Below are positions 43,257 to 53,390 of a stretch of DNA of 64,000 bases, in pieces. The notes under the pieces are model-generated. The model worked only from the letters and a program-made list of their open reading frames with translations, had not been told where the DNA came from and did not search any database. This DNA comes from Azospirillum sp. TSO35-2 (GTDB lineage: Bacteria > Pseudomonadota > Alphaproteobacteria > Azospirillales > Azospirillaceae). A program made the translations under genes and the position numbers. The stretch's first letter is position 1; every line of letters begins with the position of its first letter. Location of the stretch: contig NZ_LGRA01000022.1 of the NCBI RefSeq assembly GCF_003116095.1, positions 202,771-266,770 of the forward strand, read 5' to 3'.

Positions 43257-43610
43257 TCACACCCGCCGCAGCCGTCCCAGCAGTTGCGGGTTGTCCCAGG
43301 TCGGTTGCCGGTCCTCGATCACCACGCGGTGCGGCAGCGGGGCGTCGCGCTCGACCGTCACCTCGACCCAGCGCGGCACCAGTTCGTTGTTGAGGTCGTC
43401 CAGCACCGCCAGCGCCAGCGCCTCCAGCCCCTCGGCGACGTCGGCGAACGTTGCCAGATAGGCAACGACGCCCGCCGGGTCCGGCACCAGCCGGTCGGGC
43501 ACCAGGCGCAGCGTCAGCCGGGTGCCCGGCATCGGCTCGCCGCGCAGTTCCACCAGATAGTCGTGGCGGGGGTCGGGCGACGGCCGGGTGGTCAGCCGCT
43601 CGCGCCTCAT
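43257..43610 (-). CDS. QueF-like T-fold protein without catalytic cysteine
   Basis: A 117-residue protein whose middle, RLTLRLVPDRLVPDPAGVVA then YLATF and AVLDDLNNELVPRWVEVTV, follows the pattern of the QueF nitrile reductase family. That pattern is RYVPDR, then KLYLxSF, then ILDDLxxxxxPRW. The QueF active-site segment with Cys and Asp is missing: residues 24-30 read GEPMPGT instead. So it looks like a non-catalytic T-fold protein. Its ATG overlaps the fliK stop by four bases, making it the last gene of the flagellar operon. A role in flagellar assembly or in binding a pterin-like ligand is speculation. A known exact family was not recalled. Confidence 0.65.
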   Translation of the reverse strand: MRRERLTTRPSPDPRHDYLVELRGEPMPGTRLTLRLVPDRLVPDPAGVVAYLATFADVAEGLEALALAVLDDLNNELVPRWVEVTVERDAPLPHRVVIEDRQPTWDNPQLLGRLRRV

Positions 43611-45445
43611 GCCGACACCCCCAGCCCGGCCTTGCCGGCGCGGGTCAGCTTGACCCAGCTCTTGGCGCCGGACTGGAAGGACAGGCCGCCGGTGTAGCCG
43701 ACCGCCCGTACGCTGTCGGCGAAGACCTGGATCAGCTCGACCCGCAGTTCCGGCGGCAGGGCGGCGTGGCTGCGCAGGATCAGGTCGAAATGGTTGGGCC
43801 GCACCAGCCCGTCAAGCTGCATCGGGCCGAAGCGGCTGAGGTCGAGGTCGATCAGGAAGCGGCTGCCCGGCTTGCCGCGCTCCTTGCCGCCGCCGGACTC
43901 CTCGTCCTCCTTCAGCGGGTGGACGTGCAGCTTGATCGGCTTCGGGCCGTGCGCGTCCATCAGCGGAATGGTGTAGGAACGCCAGTCGCCCGGCAGCGGC
44001 TCGGCGGCCTCGCGCTTCAGCCCGTCGAAATCCTGGGTCAGCCGGTCGAGCAGGTCGCGCCGCCCGGCCTTGTCGAGCGCCGTCGACGCCTCGTCGCCCA
44101 GCCAGCCCTGGGCGTCGCCGCCGCGCATCGCCGACAGGAAGAAGCTCAGCGCCGCGGTCAGCTTGCGGTTGGGCTGCGGCATGGTCGCCTGCATCGCCTT
44201 GGCGACCGCCGGGTCGCTGGCCGCCAGCGCCGCCATCAGTTGCCGCATCGCCGGCCAGTCGCGGTCGCCCAGCGGTCCCGGCGGGCCGGGCAGGGTGGGG
44301 GCCGCCGCCTGCGTCGCCCGGGCGAGGTCGGTCAGCGCCGCCGTCACCGTCGCGCCCTGCGGCAGGCTGGCCGGCACGTTCAGCGCCAGCATGCCCTGTT
44401 TCGTCGCCAGGATCGGCTGGCCCTGCGGCGTGGTGCCGGCGACGGTGCCGCGCAGGATCGGCGCGTCCGCCGGCGGAGCGGCCGGATCGTCGGGCAGCGC
44501 GGGCTGGCCACCGGCCGGGGTGCCGCCGCCCTGGCCACCGGTCTGGCCGCCGCGCGGCCCGGCCTCCGCCTCACCCGGTGGTCGGGGTTGTTGCGGCGGC
44601 GGGGTCACCGTCAGGATCTTCAGCGCGACCGTGGCGCCACGCGGCAGGTCGGGCGCCTCGGCGGGTTGGGAGGGCAGGCCGGGAGCCTCGGCGCCGGGAT
44701 GCGCCGCGTCGCCGCCCAGTTCGACCGGCGTGCCGAAGGTGGCGCTGCCGCCGGCCATCGGCGCGGACAGCGTCGGTTGCGCCGCCGTTCCGGCCGCCGC
44801 GCCGGGCGTCGCCGCGGCGTTGGGGGATGCCCCCGCCGGGGCGGCGGGCGCCGCCGGCGTGGAGGCGGGAGCGGCGGGTGTGGTGGCCGGCTTACCGCCC
44901 GAGCCGCCGGCCAGCACCAGCGCCGGCACCACCGTGCCGGGGGTGAGCGGCGGCAGGGTGGGGACGGTGGTCGGCTGGGCGGTCGGCAGCAGCACGGCCG
45001 GGTTGGCGCCGCCGCCGGGGGCGGGCGTCGGCGTTGGTCCACCAGCACCACCGGCAGCGCCGGCCTGGGTGGTGCCGGCCGGCGCAGCACCGGACGGCGT
45101 GCCCAGCGCCTGGAGCAGGATCAGCGCGGTCGGCTTGGCCGGGATGGCGGCGCCCGTCTGGGTGGTCGCGGCGCCGGGGGTGAGCTGCACCGTCACCGGC
45201 TTGTCGGCCGGCAACTCGGCCGCGCTGTCGAGCAGCAGCTCGCCGGCCGCGGTGCGGATGCGGGTCAGCCCCTCCGGTGTCTGGCCGGCGACGGTGCCGG
45301 TCAGCACCACCGGGCGGGTGACCTCCGGCAGCCGGTCGGGAAGCTGCACCACCGTGGCCTCGGCCGTGACGGTCGCGGGCGTGGCGCTCGTCGCCGCGGC
45401 GGTGGCGGCGGCCGGGGTGACCGACGGTGGGATCGACCCGCCCAT
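43607..45445 (-). CDS. fliK: Flagellar hook-length control protein FliK-like
   Basis: The 612-residue protein has the FliK layout: a long Pro/Ala/Thr/Gly-rich region (about 1-420) with little fixed structure and a C-terminal hook-length domain (about 480-605). That domain contains WRSYTIPLMDAHGPKPIKLH, LIDLDLSRFGPMQLDGLV and LRVELIQVFADSVRAVGYTG. FliK is exported during hook growth and signals the export gate to switch to filament proteins. It lies directly after flhG with 11 bases between and is coupled to the QueF-like gene. Low-complexity composition makes the N-terminal part poorly conserved in general, so the call rests on the C-terminal domain and location. Confidence 0.85.
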   Translation of the reverse strand: MGGSIPPSVTPAAATAAATSATPATVTAEATVVQLPDRLPEVTRPVVLTGTVAGQTPEGLTRIRTAAGELLLDSAAELPADKPVTVQLTPGAATTQTGAAIPAKPTALILLQALGTPSGAAPAGTTQAGAAGGAGGPTPTPAPGGGANPAVLLPTAQPTTVPTLPPLTPGTVVPALVLAGGSGGKPATTPAAPASTPAAPAAPAGASPNAAATPGAAAGTAAQPTLSAPMAGGSATFGTPVELGGDAAHPGAEAPGLPSQPAEAPDLPRGATVALKILTVTPPPQQPRPPGEAEAGPRGGQTGGQGGGTPAGGQPALPDDPAAPPADAPILRGTVAGTTPQGQPILATKQGMLALNVPASLPQGATVTAALTDLARATQAAAPTLPGPPGPLGDRDWPAMRQLMAALAASDPAVAKAMQATMPQPNRKLTAALSFFLSAMRGGDAQGWLGDEASTALDKAGRRDLLDRLTQDFDGLKREAAEPLPGDWRSYTIPLMDAHGPKPIKLHVHPLKEDEESGGGKERGKPGSRFLIDLDLSRFGPMQLDGLVRPNHFDLILRSHAALPPELRVELIQVFADSVRAVGYTGGLSFQSGAKSWVKLTRAGKAGLGVSA

Positions 45446-45456
45446 CGGCCGTTCCG

Positions 45457-46254
45457 TTACTTGGCGCTGGCGAGCAGCCGCTGCACGATCGCCTCGACGT
45501 CGCGGGCCGCGTCGCTGGCGGGCGAGCGGGTTAGCAGCGGGGTCTGGCTGCGGATGGCGTCGCGCACCTTCAGGTCGCGGCGGATGATGCCGGCCAGCGA
45601 CGGCTTGTATTTCAGGAAGTTCTGGCAGGCCTTCAGGATGGTGCCGTAGGTCCGCTCGCCGTCCTTCACGCTCTGCGCCATGTTGACGACGATGCGCAGG
45701 TCGGCCGACGGGTTGGTGGCGTGGGTCAGCTTGATGAAGGCGTAGGCGTCGGTCAGCGAGGTCGGCTCGTCCGTCGTCACCACCAGGGTGATCCCGGCCG
45801 GGCCGGACAGGGTGCGCACCGTGCGGTCGACGCCGGCGCCCATGTCCATCACCACGCGGTCGTAGCTCTTGGCCAGCTCCAGCAGGTCGTTGCGCAGGCC
45901 CGACAGCCGCTGGCTCGGCAACTGGGCGAGCGTGCCCGAGCCCGACCGGCCGGCGATGATGTCAAACCCCGTCTCGGGGAAGCGCTGCGCCGCCTTGGAC
46001 AGCGTCACCTCGCCGTTGATGACGGCGCCCAGGTCGTTCTTGGGCGAGAAGCCGAGCTGGATGTCGACGTTGGCAAGGCCCAGGTCACCGTCGAACAGCA
46101 GCGTGTTCATCCCCGCCTTGGTCAGGGCGTGGCTGAGCGTGATCGAGAACCACGTCTTGCCGACGCCGCCCTTTCCACTGGCCACGGCGATGACGTTGGC
46201 ACCGCGCAGCGGGCGAACGTTCTTGAGGGCGGCCGGGAACACCGGATCGGTCAT
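45457..46254 (-). CDS. flhG: Flagellar number regulator FlhG (MinD/ParA ATPase)
   Basis: A 265-residue MinD-family ATPase. The deviant Walker A ASGKGGVGKTWFSITLSHAL (about residues 27-46) has the signature Lys, DGDLGLANVDIQLG follows at about 55-68, and VVMDMGAGVDR is the third motif. FlhG keeps flagellar number down and cooperates with FlhF at the pole, and in some bacteria counters the flagellar master activator. Its start overlaps the flhF stop by four bases (ATGA), so the pair is coupled. The C-terminal membrane-targeting helix of MinD is not evident. Confidence 0.92.
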   Translation of the reverse strand: MTDPVFPAALKNVRPLRGANVIAVASGKGGVGKTWFSITLSHALTKAGMNTLLFDGDLGLANVDIQLGFSPKNDLGAVINGEVTLSKAAQRFPETGFDIIAGRSGSGTLAQLPSQRLSGLRNDLLELAKSYDRVVMDMGAGVDRTVRTLSGPAGITLVVTTDEPTSLTDAYAFIKLTHATNPSADLRIVVNMAQSVKDGERTYGTILKACQNFLKYKPSLAGIIRRDLKVRDAIRSQTPLLTRSPASDAARDVEAIVQRLLASAK

Positions 46255-47450
46255 GGCAGGGTCCTCGACGAGGGGGAACTGGCGGCTTTAGCCTTGGTTG
46301 CGGGTTTTGCTGGTTTGGCCGGGGCCCGGCGGGGCGGTGGCGGCGCCCGTTCGGGTTCATCCAGTTCCGGCTCGCCGTCCGGATCGTGGTCGTCGTCCCA
46401 ATCACTGGGATCCGCCCCCCTGGCCACCCGATCCCTCGCCGTCCGGTCGTTCGGCGCCGCGTCCTTGGGCGCCGCCGCCTCGTCCGGTGGGATCATCATG
46501 CGGGCGAGCGCCAGCGGGTTCAGCGCGGTCAGCCCCTCCGCCACCTTCGACGACACGCTGGCGTCGCAGAAGGCCAGCCGGGCGCGGTTGGCGATGGCGA
46601 GCAGGCTGCCCAGCCGCCGCGCCATGTCCAGCCGGGTCACCAGCATCCGCCGCACGCCGACCGCCTTGAAGGCCAGCGCCATGTCGGCCGCCTCCAGCGC
46701 GTCGAGCCCGGCGGGCAGCACCAGCACCGGCTCGACCTCGCCCGCCGACAGAAGGGCGCGCAGATCGTCCATGTCGTCGGCGTTGAACGGGTTGCGCCCG
46801 GCGGTGTCGACCAGGACGAGGTCGGTCCGGCGGTGCACCTCGAAGGCGCCGGCCAGCGCGTCGGGGTCTTCCACCGTCGCCAGCTTCAGCTTCATCAGCC
46901 GGGTGAAGGCGGCCAGCTGGTCGACGCCGCCGGCGCGCACCGTGTCGGTGGTGATGACGCCGACCGAGCGTTTCTTGAACACCGCACGGGCGGCCAGCTT
47001 GGCGGCGACCAGCGTCTTGCCCGAGCCGGGGGGGCCGACCAACGCCAGCGGCTTCACCGCGCTGCGGCCGTCGGGCAGCGGCTTGAAGGTGAACATCTGG
47101 TCGAGCGCCGAGCCCAGCGCCAGCCGCGGATCCTCGGTGTCGAGGCCGGAGGCCGCGTCGATCAACTGTTCGGCCAGCGCGGCGGGCACGCCATGGCGCT
47201 GCAGCGCGTCGGCGACCAGCTCGCCGACGTCGATCTCCGGTTCGACCGGCTGGGGCGCCGGCTTGGCCGAGCGGCCCGACCCGCGCGCCGGGGCTGCCGG
47301 CAGGTCGTCCTCCTCCACCGCCGCCGTGACCCGCACGCCGCCGCCTTCCTCCTCGCGCGTGGCGACGATGATGGCGTCGTCGCCCAGCGACTGGCGCACC
47401 ATCCGCATGGCGTCGGACATGGTCTTGGCGTGAAAGGACTTCAGCCGCAT
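46251..47450 (-). CDS. flhF: Flagellar placement GTPase FlhF
   Basis: A 399-residue SRP-type GTPase. The B domain starts MRLKSFHAKTMSDAMRMVRQ; the N domain follows, then the G domain with P-loop GPPGSGKTLVAAKLAARAVF (about 146-165), DTVRAGGVDQLAAFTRLM and VLVDTAGRNPFNADDM. The C terminus carries an extra 70-residue charged and Pro-rich tail (DEPERAPPPPRRAPAKPAKP). FlhF recruits the first basal-body parts, including FliF, to the cell pole. It follows flhA after 46 bases and is coupled to flhG. Confidence 0.93.
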   Translation of the reverse strand: MRLKSFHAKTMSDAMRMVRQSLGDDAIIVATREEEGGGVRVTAAVEEDDLPAAPARGSGRSAKPAPQPVEPEIDVGELVADALQRHGVPAALAEQLIDAASGLDTEDPRLALGSALDQMFTFKPLPDGRSAVKPLALVGPPGSGKTLVAAKLAARAVFKKRSVGVITTDTVRAGGVDQLAAFTRLMKLKLATVEDPDALAGAFEVHRRTDLVLVDTAGRNPFNADDMDDLRALLSAGEVEPVLVLPAGLDALEAADMALAFKAVGVRRMLVTRLDMARRLGSLLAIANRARLAFCDASVSSKVAEGLTALNPLALARMMIPPDEAAAPKDAAPNDRTARDRVARGADPSDWDDDHDPDGEPELDEPERAPPPPRRAPAKPAKPATKAKAASSPSSRTLP

Positions 47451-47496
47451 CGGCGGAGCCCTCGGTCAGGGGAAGCGGGAGGACGGGCGCGCGTCA

Positions 47497-49674
47497 TCAG
47501 ATCTGACCCAGGGTCTTGATCCGCGCCTTCGGGTGGATCTCGTTCTGCGACATGACCACGGTCGCCGGCCGGAACCGCTCGACGATGGAGCGGACGAAGG
47601 GCCGGATCAGCGGGCTGGTCAACAGAACGGGGCTCTCGCCCATCATGGCATGTCGCTCGAAGGTTTGACGGACGGAGGTGATGAACTGCTGCAGGCGGGA
47701 CGGGGCCATCGTCAGCTGCCGGTCGTCGCCGTCGCCCACCAGCGACTCGGCGAACCCCTGCTCCCATTCGGGCGACAGGGTGACGAGCGGGATGAAGCCC
47801 ATCTCGTTCGTGTTCGCGTCGCAGATTTGCCGGGCAAGGCGGGACCGCACATGCTCGGTGATCTGGGTGATGCTGCGGGTCTGGCTGGTCGCTTCGGATA
47901 CCCCTTCCAATATGGTTGGAAGATCCCGGATCGAGACGCGTTCGGCAAGGAGATTCTGCAACACCCGTTGCAATCCGCCCACAGTGATCTGTCCGGGCAC
48001 CACATCGGCGATCAGCTTCTGGTGTTCCTTGTCGGTTTCGTCCAGCAGCTTCTGCGTCTCGGTGAAGGACAGCAGCTCCGGCATGTTGTCCTTGATCAGC
48101 TCGGTCAGGTGGGTGGTGACCACGGTCGACGGGTCGACCACGGTGTAGCCCTTGAACAGCGCCTCCTCGCGATAGCCGGGCTCGATCCAGATGGCGGGCA
48201 GGCCGAAGGTCGGCTCCACCGTCTGTTCGCCGGGCAGGCTCATGGCGTCGCCGCGCGGGTCCATCACCAGCAGCATGTTGGGCCGAATGTCGCCGCGCCC
48301 GGCCTCGATCTCCTTCACCCGGATGATGTAGGTGTTGGGCGGAAGCTGCAGATTGTCCTGGATGCGCACCGCCGGCATGACGAAGCCGACCTCGCCGGCG
48401 ATCTGCCGGCGCAGCCCCTTGATCTGGTCGGTCAGCCGGTGGCTGCCGGCCTGCGGCTGGTTGATCAGCGACAGCAGGCCGTAGCCCAGCTCCAGCCGGA
48501 TCAGGTCGATGGCCAGCGCGGTGGAGATCGGCTCGTCCGGTGCTGGCCCGGCGCCCGGTCCGCCGCCGCCCGGCGCGCCGGCGGCCGCGGCCTCCGCGGC
48601 GGCCTCCGCCTCCGCCGCCTCCTGCTTGGCGCGCAGGCGCGGCATGTACCAAGCGGCGGCGCCGACCAGGCCGATGACCGGGGCCAGGGTGAAGATCGGC
48701 ATGCCCGGCATCAGGGCCAGAACGCCGATGGCGCCCGCCGACAGGGCGAGCGCCTGGCTGTGGCCGGTCAGCTGGCCGACCACCGCCTTGTCGGTCGATC
48801 CGCCGGTGCCGGCCTTCGACACCAGGAAGCCGGCGGAGATCGAGATCACCAGCGCCGGGATCTGCGACACCAGACCGTCGCCGATCGTCAGCTTGGTGAA
48901 GGTGTCCAGCGCGGTCATCACCGGCATGTCGTGGCGCAGCACCGCGATGGTGACGCCGCCGATGATGTTGATGAACATGATCATCAGGCCGGCGACCGCG
49001 TCGCCCTTCACGAACTTCGACGCACCGTCCATCGAGCCGAAGAAGGCGCTTTCGTCCTCCAGCTCCTTGCGGCGGGCGCGCGCGGTTCCCTCGTCGATCA
49101 TGCCGGCCGACAGGTCGGCGTCGATCGCCATCTGCTTGCCGGGCATGGCGTCGAGGGTGAAGCGCGCCGCCACTTCGGCGATGCGGCCCGAACCGGCGGT
49201 GATGACCTTGAAGTTCACGATCGTCAGGATGGCGTAGATGATCACGCCGATGACGAAGTCGCCGCCCATCACCAGGTTCGCGAACGCCTCGATGACGTGG
49301 CCGGCGGCCGCCGTGCCCTCGTGCCCCTGCGTCAGGATCAGCCGCGTCGAGGCCATGTTCAAGGACAGGCGCAGCAGCGTCGTGATCAGCAGGATGGTCG
49401 GGTAGGACGACATCTCCAGCGGCTTCTGGATGAACAGCACCACCATCAGGATCAGGATGGCGACGGTGATGTTCAGCCCGATCATCATGTCCAGCATCAG
49501 GCTGGGCAATGGCATGATCAGCCCGACGACGACGATCAGGATGCCGATCGCCATCGCCACGTCGCCGCGCTTCAGCGACGACTTGACGACCGCCAGCATC
49601 TCGCCGAAGGCGGCCATGTTGCCGGGGCCACCCCCGCCGCCACCGCCGCCCGTGTTCTGTTCCGTCAGCGCCAT
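47497..49674 (-). CDS. flhA: Flagellar export gate protein FlhA
   Basis: The 725-residue inner-membrane protein is full length. Eight helices lie in about residues 35-350, starting AMAIGILIVVVGLIMPLPSL, with the conserved FHIPEP-type loop region around FTLDAMPGKQMAIDADLSAG. The cytoplasmic domain (about 385-720) docks export substrates and chaperones; LSFTETQKLLDETDKEHQKL and SVRQTFERHAMMGESPVLLT belong to it. FlhA uses proton motive force to move flagellar proteins. A Gly-rich N-terminal extension (NTGGGGGGGGPGN) is unusual. It follows flbD after 50 bases. Confidence 0.95.
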   Translation of the reverse strand: MALTEQNTGGGGGGGGPGNMAAFGEMLAVVKSSLKRGDVAMAIGILIVVVGLIMPLPSLMLDMMIGLNITVAILILMVVLFIQKPLEMSSYPTILLITTLLRLSLNMASTRLILTQGHEGTAAAGHVIEAFANLVMGGDFVIGVIIYAILTIVNFKVITAGSGRIAEVAARFTLDAMPGKQMAIDADLSAGMIDEGTARARRKELEDESAFFGSMDGASKFVKGDAVAGLMIMFINIIGGVTIAVLRHDMPVMTALDTFTKLTIGDGLVSQIPALVISISAGFLVSKAGTGGSTDKAVVGQLTGHSQALALSAGAIGVLALMPGMPIFTLAPVIGLVGAAAWYMPRLRAKQEAAEAEAAAEAAAAGAPGGGGPGAGPAPDEPISTALAIDLIRLELGYGLLSLINQPQAGSHRLTDQIKGLRRQIAGEVGFVMPAVRIQDNLQLPPNTYIIRVKEIEAGRGDIRPNMLLVMDPRGDAMSLPGEQTVEPTFGLPAIWIEPGYREEALFKGYTVVDPSTVVTTHLTELIKDNMPELLSFTETQKLLDETDKEHQKLIADVVPGQITVGGLQRVLQNLLAERVSIRDLPTILEGVSEATSQTRSITQITEHVRSRLARQICDANTNEMGFIPLVTLSPEWEQGFAESLVGDGDDRQLTMAPSRLQQFITSVRQTFERHAMMGESPVLLTSPLIRPFVRSIVERFRPATVVMSQNEIHPKARIKTLGQI

Positions 49675-49724
49675 GGCTGCTCCCGCCCCTCAGGCATCAT
49701 CGTCCGACCGTTGCCGTGACGGCG

Positions 49725-51302
<1,578 letters not shown>

Positions 51303-51306
51303 AGCC

Positions 51307-52239
51307 TTACGCTCCCACTCTCGGGGCTTCCCGGTCGAAATACTGGATCCGCTTTCCAGGCGGCAGGACGGCGTTCAGGAGCATCTCCAGACGCCGGGGA
51401 TTCTCTTGGCGCGCGATGGACACGGCGCCGATGGTGTAGAGGGTCTTGACCAGCGCGTCCTCCTCCGCCGCCCGCTCCACCTTGGCGGCGAGCGGGGCGA
51501 GGACGACGTTGCCGAGCACGGCCCCGTAGAAGGTCGTCAGCAGCGCCAGCGCCATCGCCGGGCCGATGGCCGACGGGTCGCTCAGGCTGCCCAGCATCTG
51601 GACGAGGCCGACCAGCGTGCCGATCAGCCCCATCGCCGGCGCCACTTCCGACGCGCGGCGCAGCACGCCGGCGCTCTTGCCGTGGCCGCCGGCGGTTGCC
51701 TCGACCTCGCCGGTCAGCATCCGCTCGATGGCGTCGGGCGGCAGCCCCTCGGTGATCAGGGTGACGCTGCGGTGCAGGAACGGCTCGCCGCGCAGCTCGG
51801 GCAGGACGTTGCGCAGCGTTTCCGGCCCGGCCCGCCGCGCCGCTTCCGCCAGCAGCAGGACCTGGCGGGCGACGCCCTTGGGGTCCAGCGTCTGGTGGAT
51901 CAGCACGGCGGCGGCGTTGCGCCAGGCGACGGCGACGTCGCCCAGCGAGAAGGACGCGGTGGTGACCGCCAGCGTGCCGCCCAGCACGATCATCAGCGAC
52001 GGCGGGTCGAGGAAGGCGCGCAGGCTGCCGCCGGCGGTGATGGCGACGACGATCACCCCGACCGCGGCGGCCAGCCCGACCAGCGTCGCCACGTCCAGCC
52101 CGCCGCGCAGCCGCACCGTCCGCCCCGGCGCCGCGACGCCGGCCGCCGCCTGGGCCGCCGGAGCCGCCGCGCCGCGGGCCGGACCGCCGGCGGCGGCGGC
52201 CTTGGCGCGTGGGCCGGTCGTGTCGGGAGCGATCGCCAT
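51307..52239 (-). CDS. motA: MotA-type flagellar stator protein
   Basis: A 310-residue MotA/TolQ/ExbB-family membrane protein with an Ala/Pro-rich N-terminal extension of about 45 residues. The first helices are DVATLVGLAAAVGVIVVAIT and SLMIVLGGTLAVTTASF. The cytoplasmic loop is followed by the signature APAMGLIGTLVGLVQML and a last helix MALALLTTFYGAVLGNVVLA. It should conduct ions with a MotB partner, which is not in this window. Its ATG overlaps the fliN stop by one base, showing it belongs to the operon. H+ or Na+ use is undetermined. Confidence 0.88.
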   Translation of the reverse strand: MAIAPDTTGPRAKAAAAGGPARGAAAPAAQAAAGVAAPGRTVRLRGGLDVATLVGLAAAVGVIVVAITAGGSLRAFLDPPSLMIVLGGTLAVTTASFSLGDVAVAWRNAAAVLIHQTLDPKGVARQVLLLAEAARRAGPETLRNVLPELRGEPFLHRSVTLITEGLPPDAIERMLTGEVEATAGGHGKSAGVLRRASEVAPAMGLIGTLVGLVQMLGSLSDPSAIGPAMALALLTTFYGAVLGNVVLAPLAAKVERAAEEDALVKTLYTIGAVSIARQENPRRLEMLLNAVLPPGKRIQYFDREAPRVGA

Positions 52240-52556
52240 CAGCCCCGGTCCGACTTGATGATTTCCGTCATGGTCACGCCCAGCCGGTCTTCCACCACCA
52301 CCACCTCGCCGCGGGCGACCAGGCGGTTGTTGACGTAGATGTCGATGGCCTCGCCGACCTTGCGGTCCAGCTCGACCACGGCGCCGCGGCCCAGCTTCAG
52401 CAGCTGCGCCACCTGCATCGTCGACTTGCCCAGCACCGCCGAGATCTGGACCGGGATGTCGTAGACGGCCTCCAGGTCCTTGGCGATTCCGGGGCTGGCG
52501 TAATCGTCGCCGTCACCGGAGTTCAGGTCGTTCAGCGAAAAGTTGTCGCTCGGCAT
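52239..52556 (-). CDS. fliN: Flagellar motor switch protein FliN
   Basis: A 105-residue SpoA/surface-presentation domain protein: VYDIPVQISAVLGKSTMQVA, QLLKLGRGAVVELDRKVGEA and VNNRLVARGEVVVVEDRLGV form the typical repeat of strands. FliN forms the C-ring base, where CheY-P acts, and helps FliH dock the export ATPase. The length is normal. It lies 34 bases after fliH and overlaps motA by one base. Neither fliM nor fliG is in the window. Confidence 0.93.
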   Translation of the reverse strand: MPSDNFSLNDLNSGDGDDYASPGIAKDLEAVYDIPVQISAVLGKSTMQVAQLLKLGRGAVVELDRKVGEAIDIYVNNRLVARGEVVVVEDRLGVTMTEIIKSDRG

Positions 52557-52590
52557 GTCGGTCTCGGACCTCCTTCAATCCGGCATCCCC

Positions 52591-53349
52591 TTAGACGGGA
52601 GCCGGAGCCTCCAGCATGTGCGCGGCGCGGCGTTCAATTTCGGCGAGCAGTTGCGCGGTGTCCCGCTCCATGCCGCCCTCGGCCCATTCGATCCGGCAGC
52701 CCCCGGGGGCGACCGACGGGTCGCCGACCACCATCAGCTTGGCGCCGAAGCCGCGGGCGCCGACGGTCTGTTCCAGATGCTCGCGCACCAGATCCATCGT
52801 GCCCTCGGCGACCCGGATGACCAGCCGCGGCTCGTCGATCAGGTCGGTCAGGCAGGCGCGCACCATCCCCTCGACCTCGACCATGCCGCCGCGCCGGGCC
52901 CATTCGGGCATCAGCTTGCGGACGATGGCCAGCGCCAGATGGACCGGCTGGTCGCTGCGCATGGCGTTGGTCGCCTCGCGCTCCGCCAGCAGGCGGGCGA
53001 CGCCGTCGGCGATCTGGGACAGGGCGTTGGCGATGCGGTTGTTCACCGTCGCCTCGATCTCCGTCTTGCCGCGGTCGTAGCCGGTGGTCTGGCCGGCGGC
53101 CATCCCCTCGGTGAAGCCCTTGCCATAGCCGGCGCCGGTGCCTTCCGACTTGCCGGCGGCGAAGCCCTCGTCATAGCCCTGGGCGCGGGCCGCGGCCAAC
53201 TGCTCCTCGCTGAAGGTCGGCGGCGGCGGCGCTTCCGGCTCCGGCGGCTCCTCCGGCTCCGGCATCAGGTCGTCGTCCTCCACATGGGTGATGCGGTGGA
53301 CCGCGTCCACGTCGAACGACTCGTCGAACAGGAACTTGCGCACGCTCAT
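52591..53349 (-). CDS. fliH: Flagellar assembly protein FliH (FlbE type)
   Basis: A 252-residue protein with an acidic Pro/Glu-rich N-terminal part (PEPEEPPEPEAPPPP, residues 30-44) and the Gly-x3-Gly repeat region typical of FliH (about 58-95, with GYDEGFAAGKSEGTGAGYGK). A C-terminal domain of helices and strands follows. FliH holds the ATPase FliI and links it to FliN. In alphaproteobacteria the gene between fliF/fliG and fliN is this one, called flbE or fliH. Similarity to well-studied FliH is only in pattern, so the call is helped by position. Confidence 0.82.
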   Translation of the reverse strand: MSVRKFLFDESFDVDAVHRITHVEDDDLMPEPEEPPEPEAPPPPTFSEEQLAAARAQGYDEGFAAGKSEGTGAGYGKGFTEGMAAGQTTGYDRGKTEIEATVNNRIANALSQIADGVARLLAEREATNAMRSDQPVHLALAIVRKLMPEWARRGGMVEVEGMVRACLTDLIDEPRLVIRVAEGTMDLVREHLEQTVGARGFGAKLMVVGDPSVAPGGCRIEWAEGGMERDTAQLLAEIERRAAHMLEAPAPV

Positions 53350-53390
53350 GGCCGGTGCGCTCCGTCAGCGTGGTGGGAGGCCGGCATGGC

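Noticed and set aside
47533..49719. A 728-codon plus-strand frame antisense to flhA
   Set aside because: flhA is unmistakable on the other strand; the antisense translation has no domain and is rich in His, Asp and Arg as expected of a shadow.
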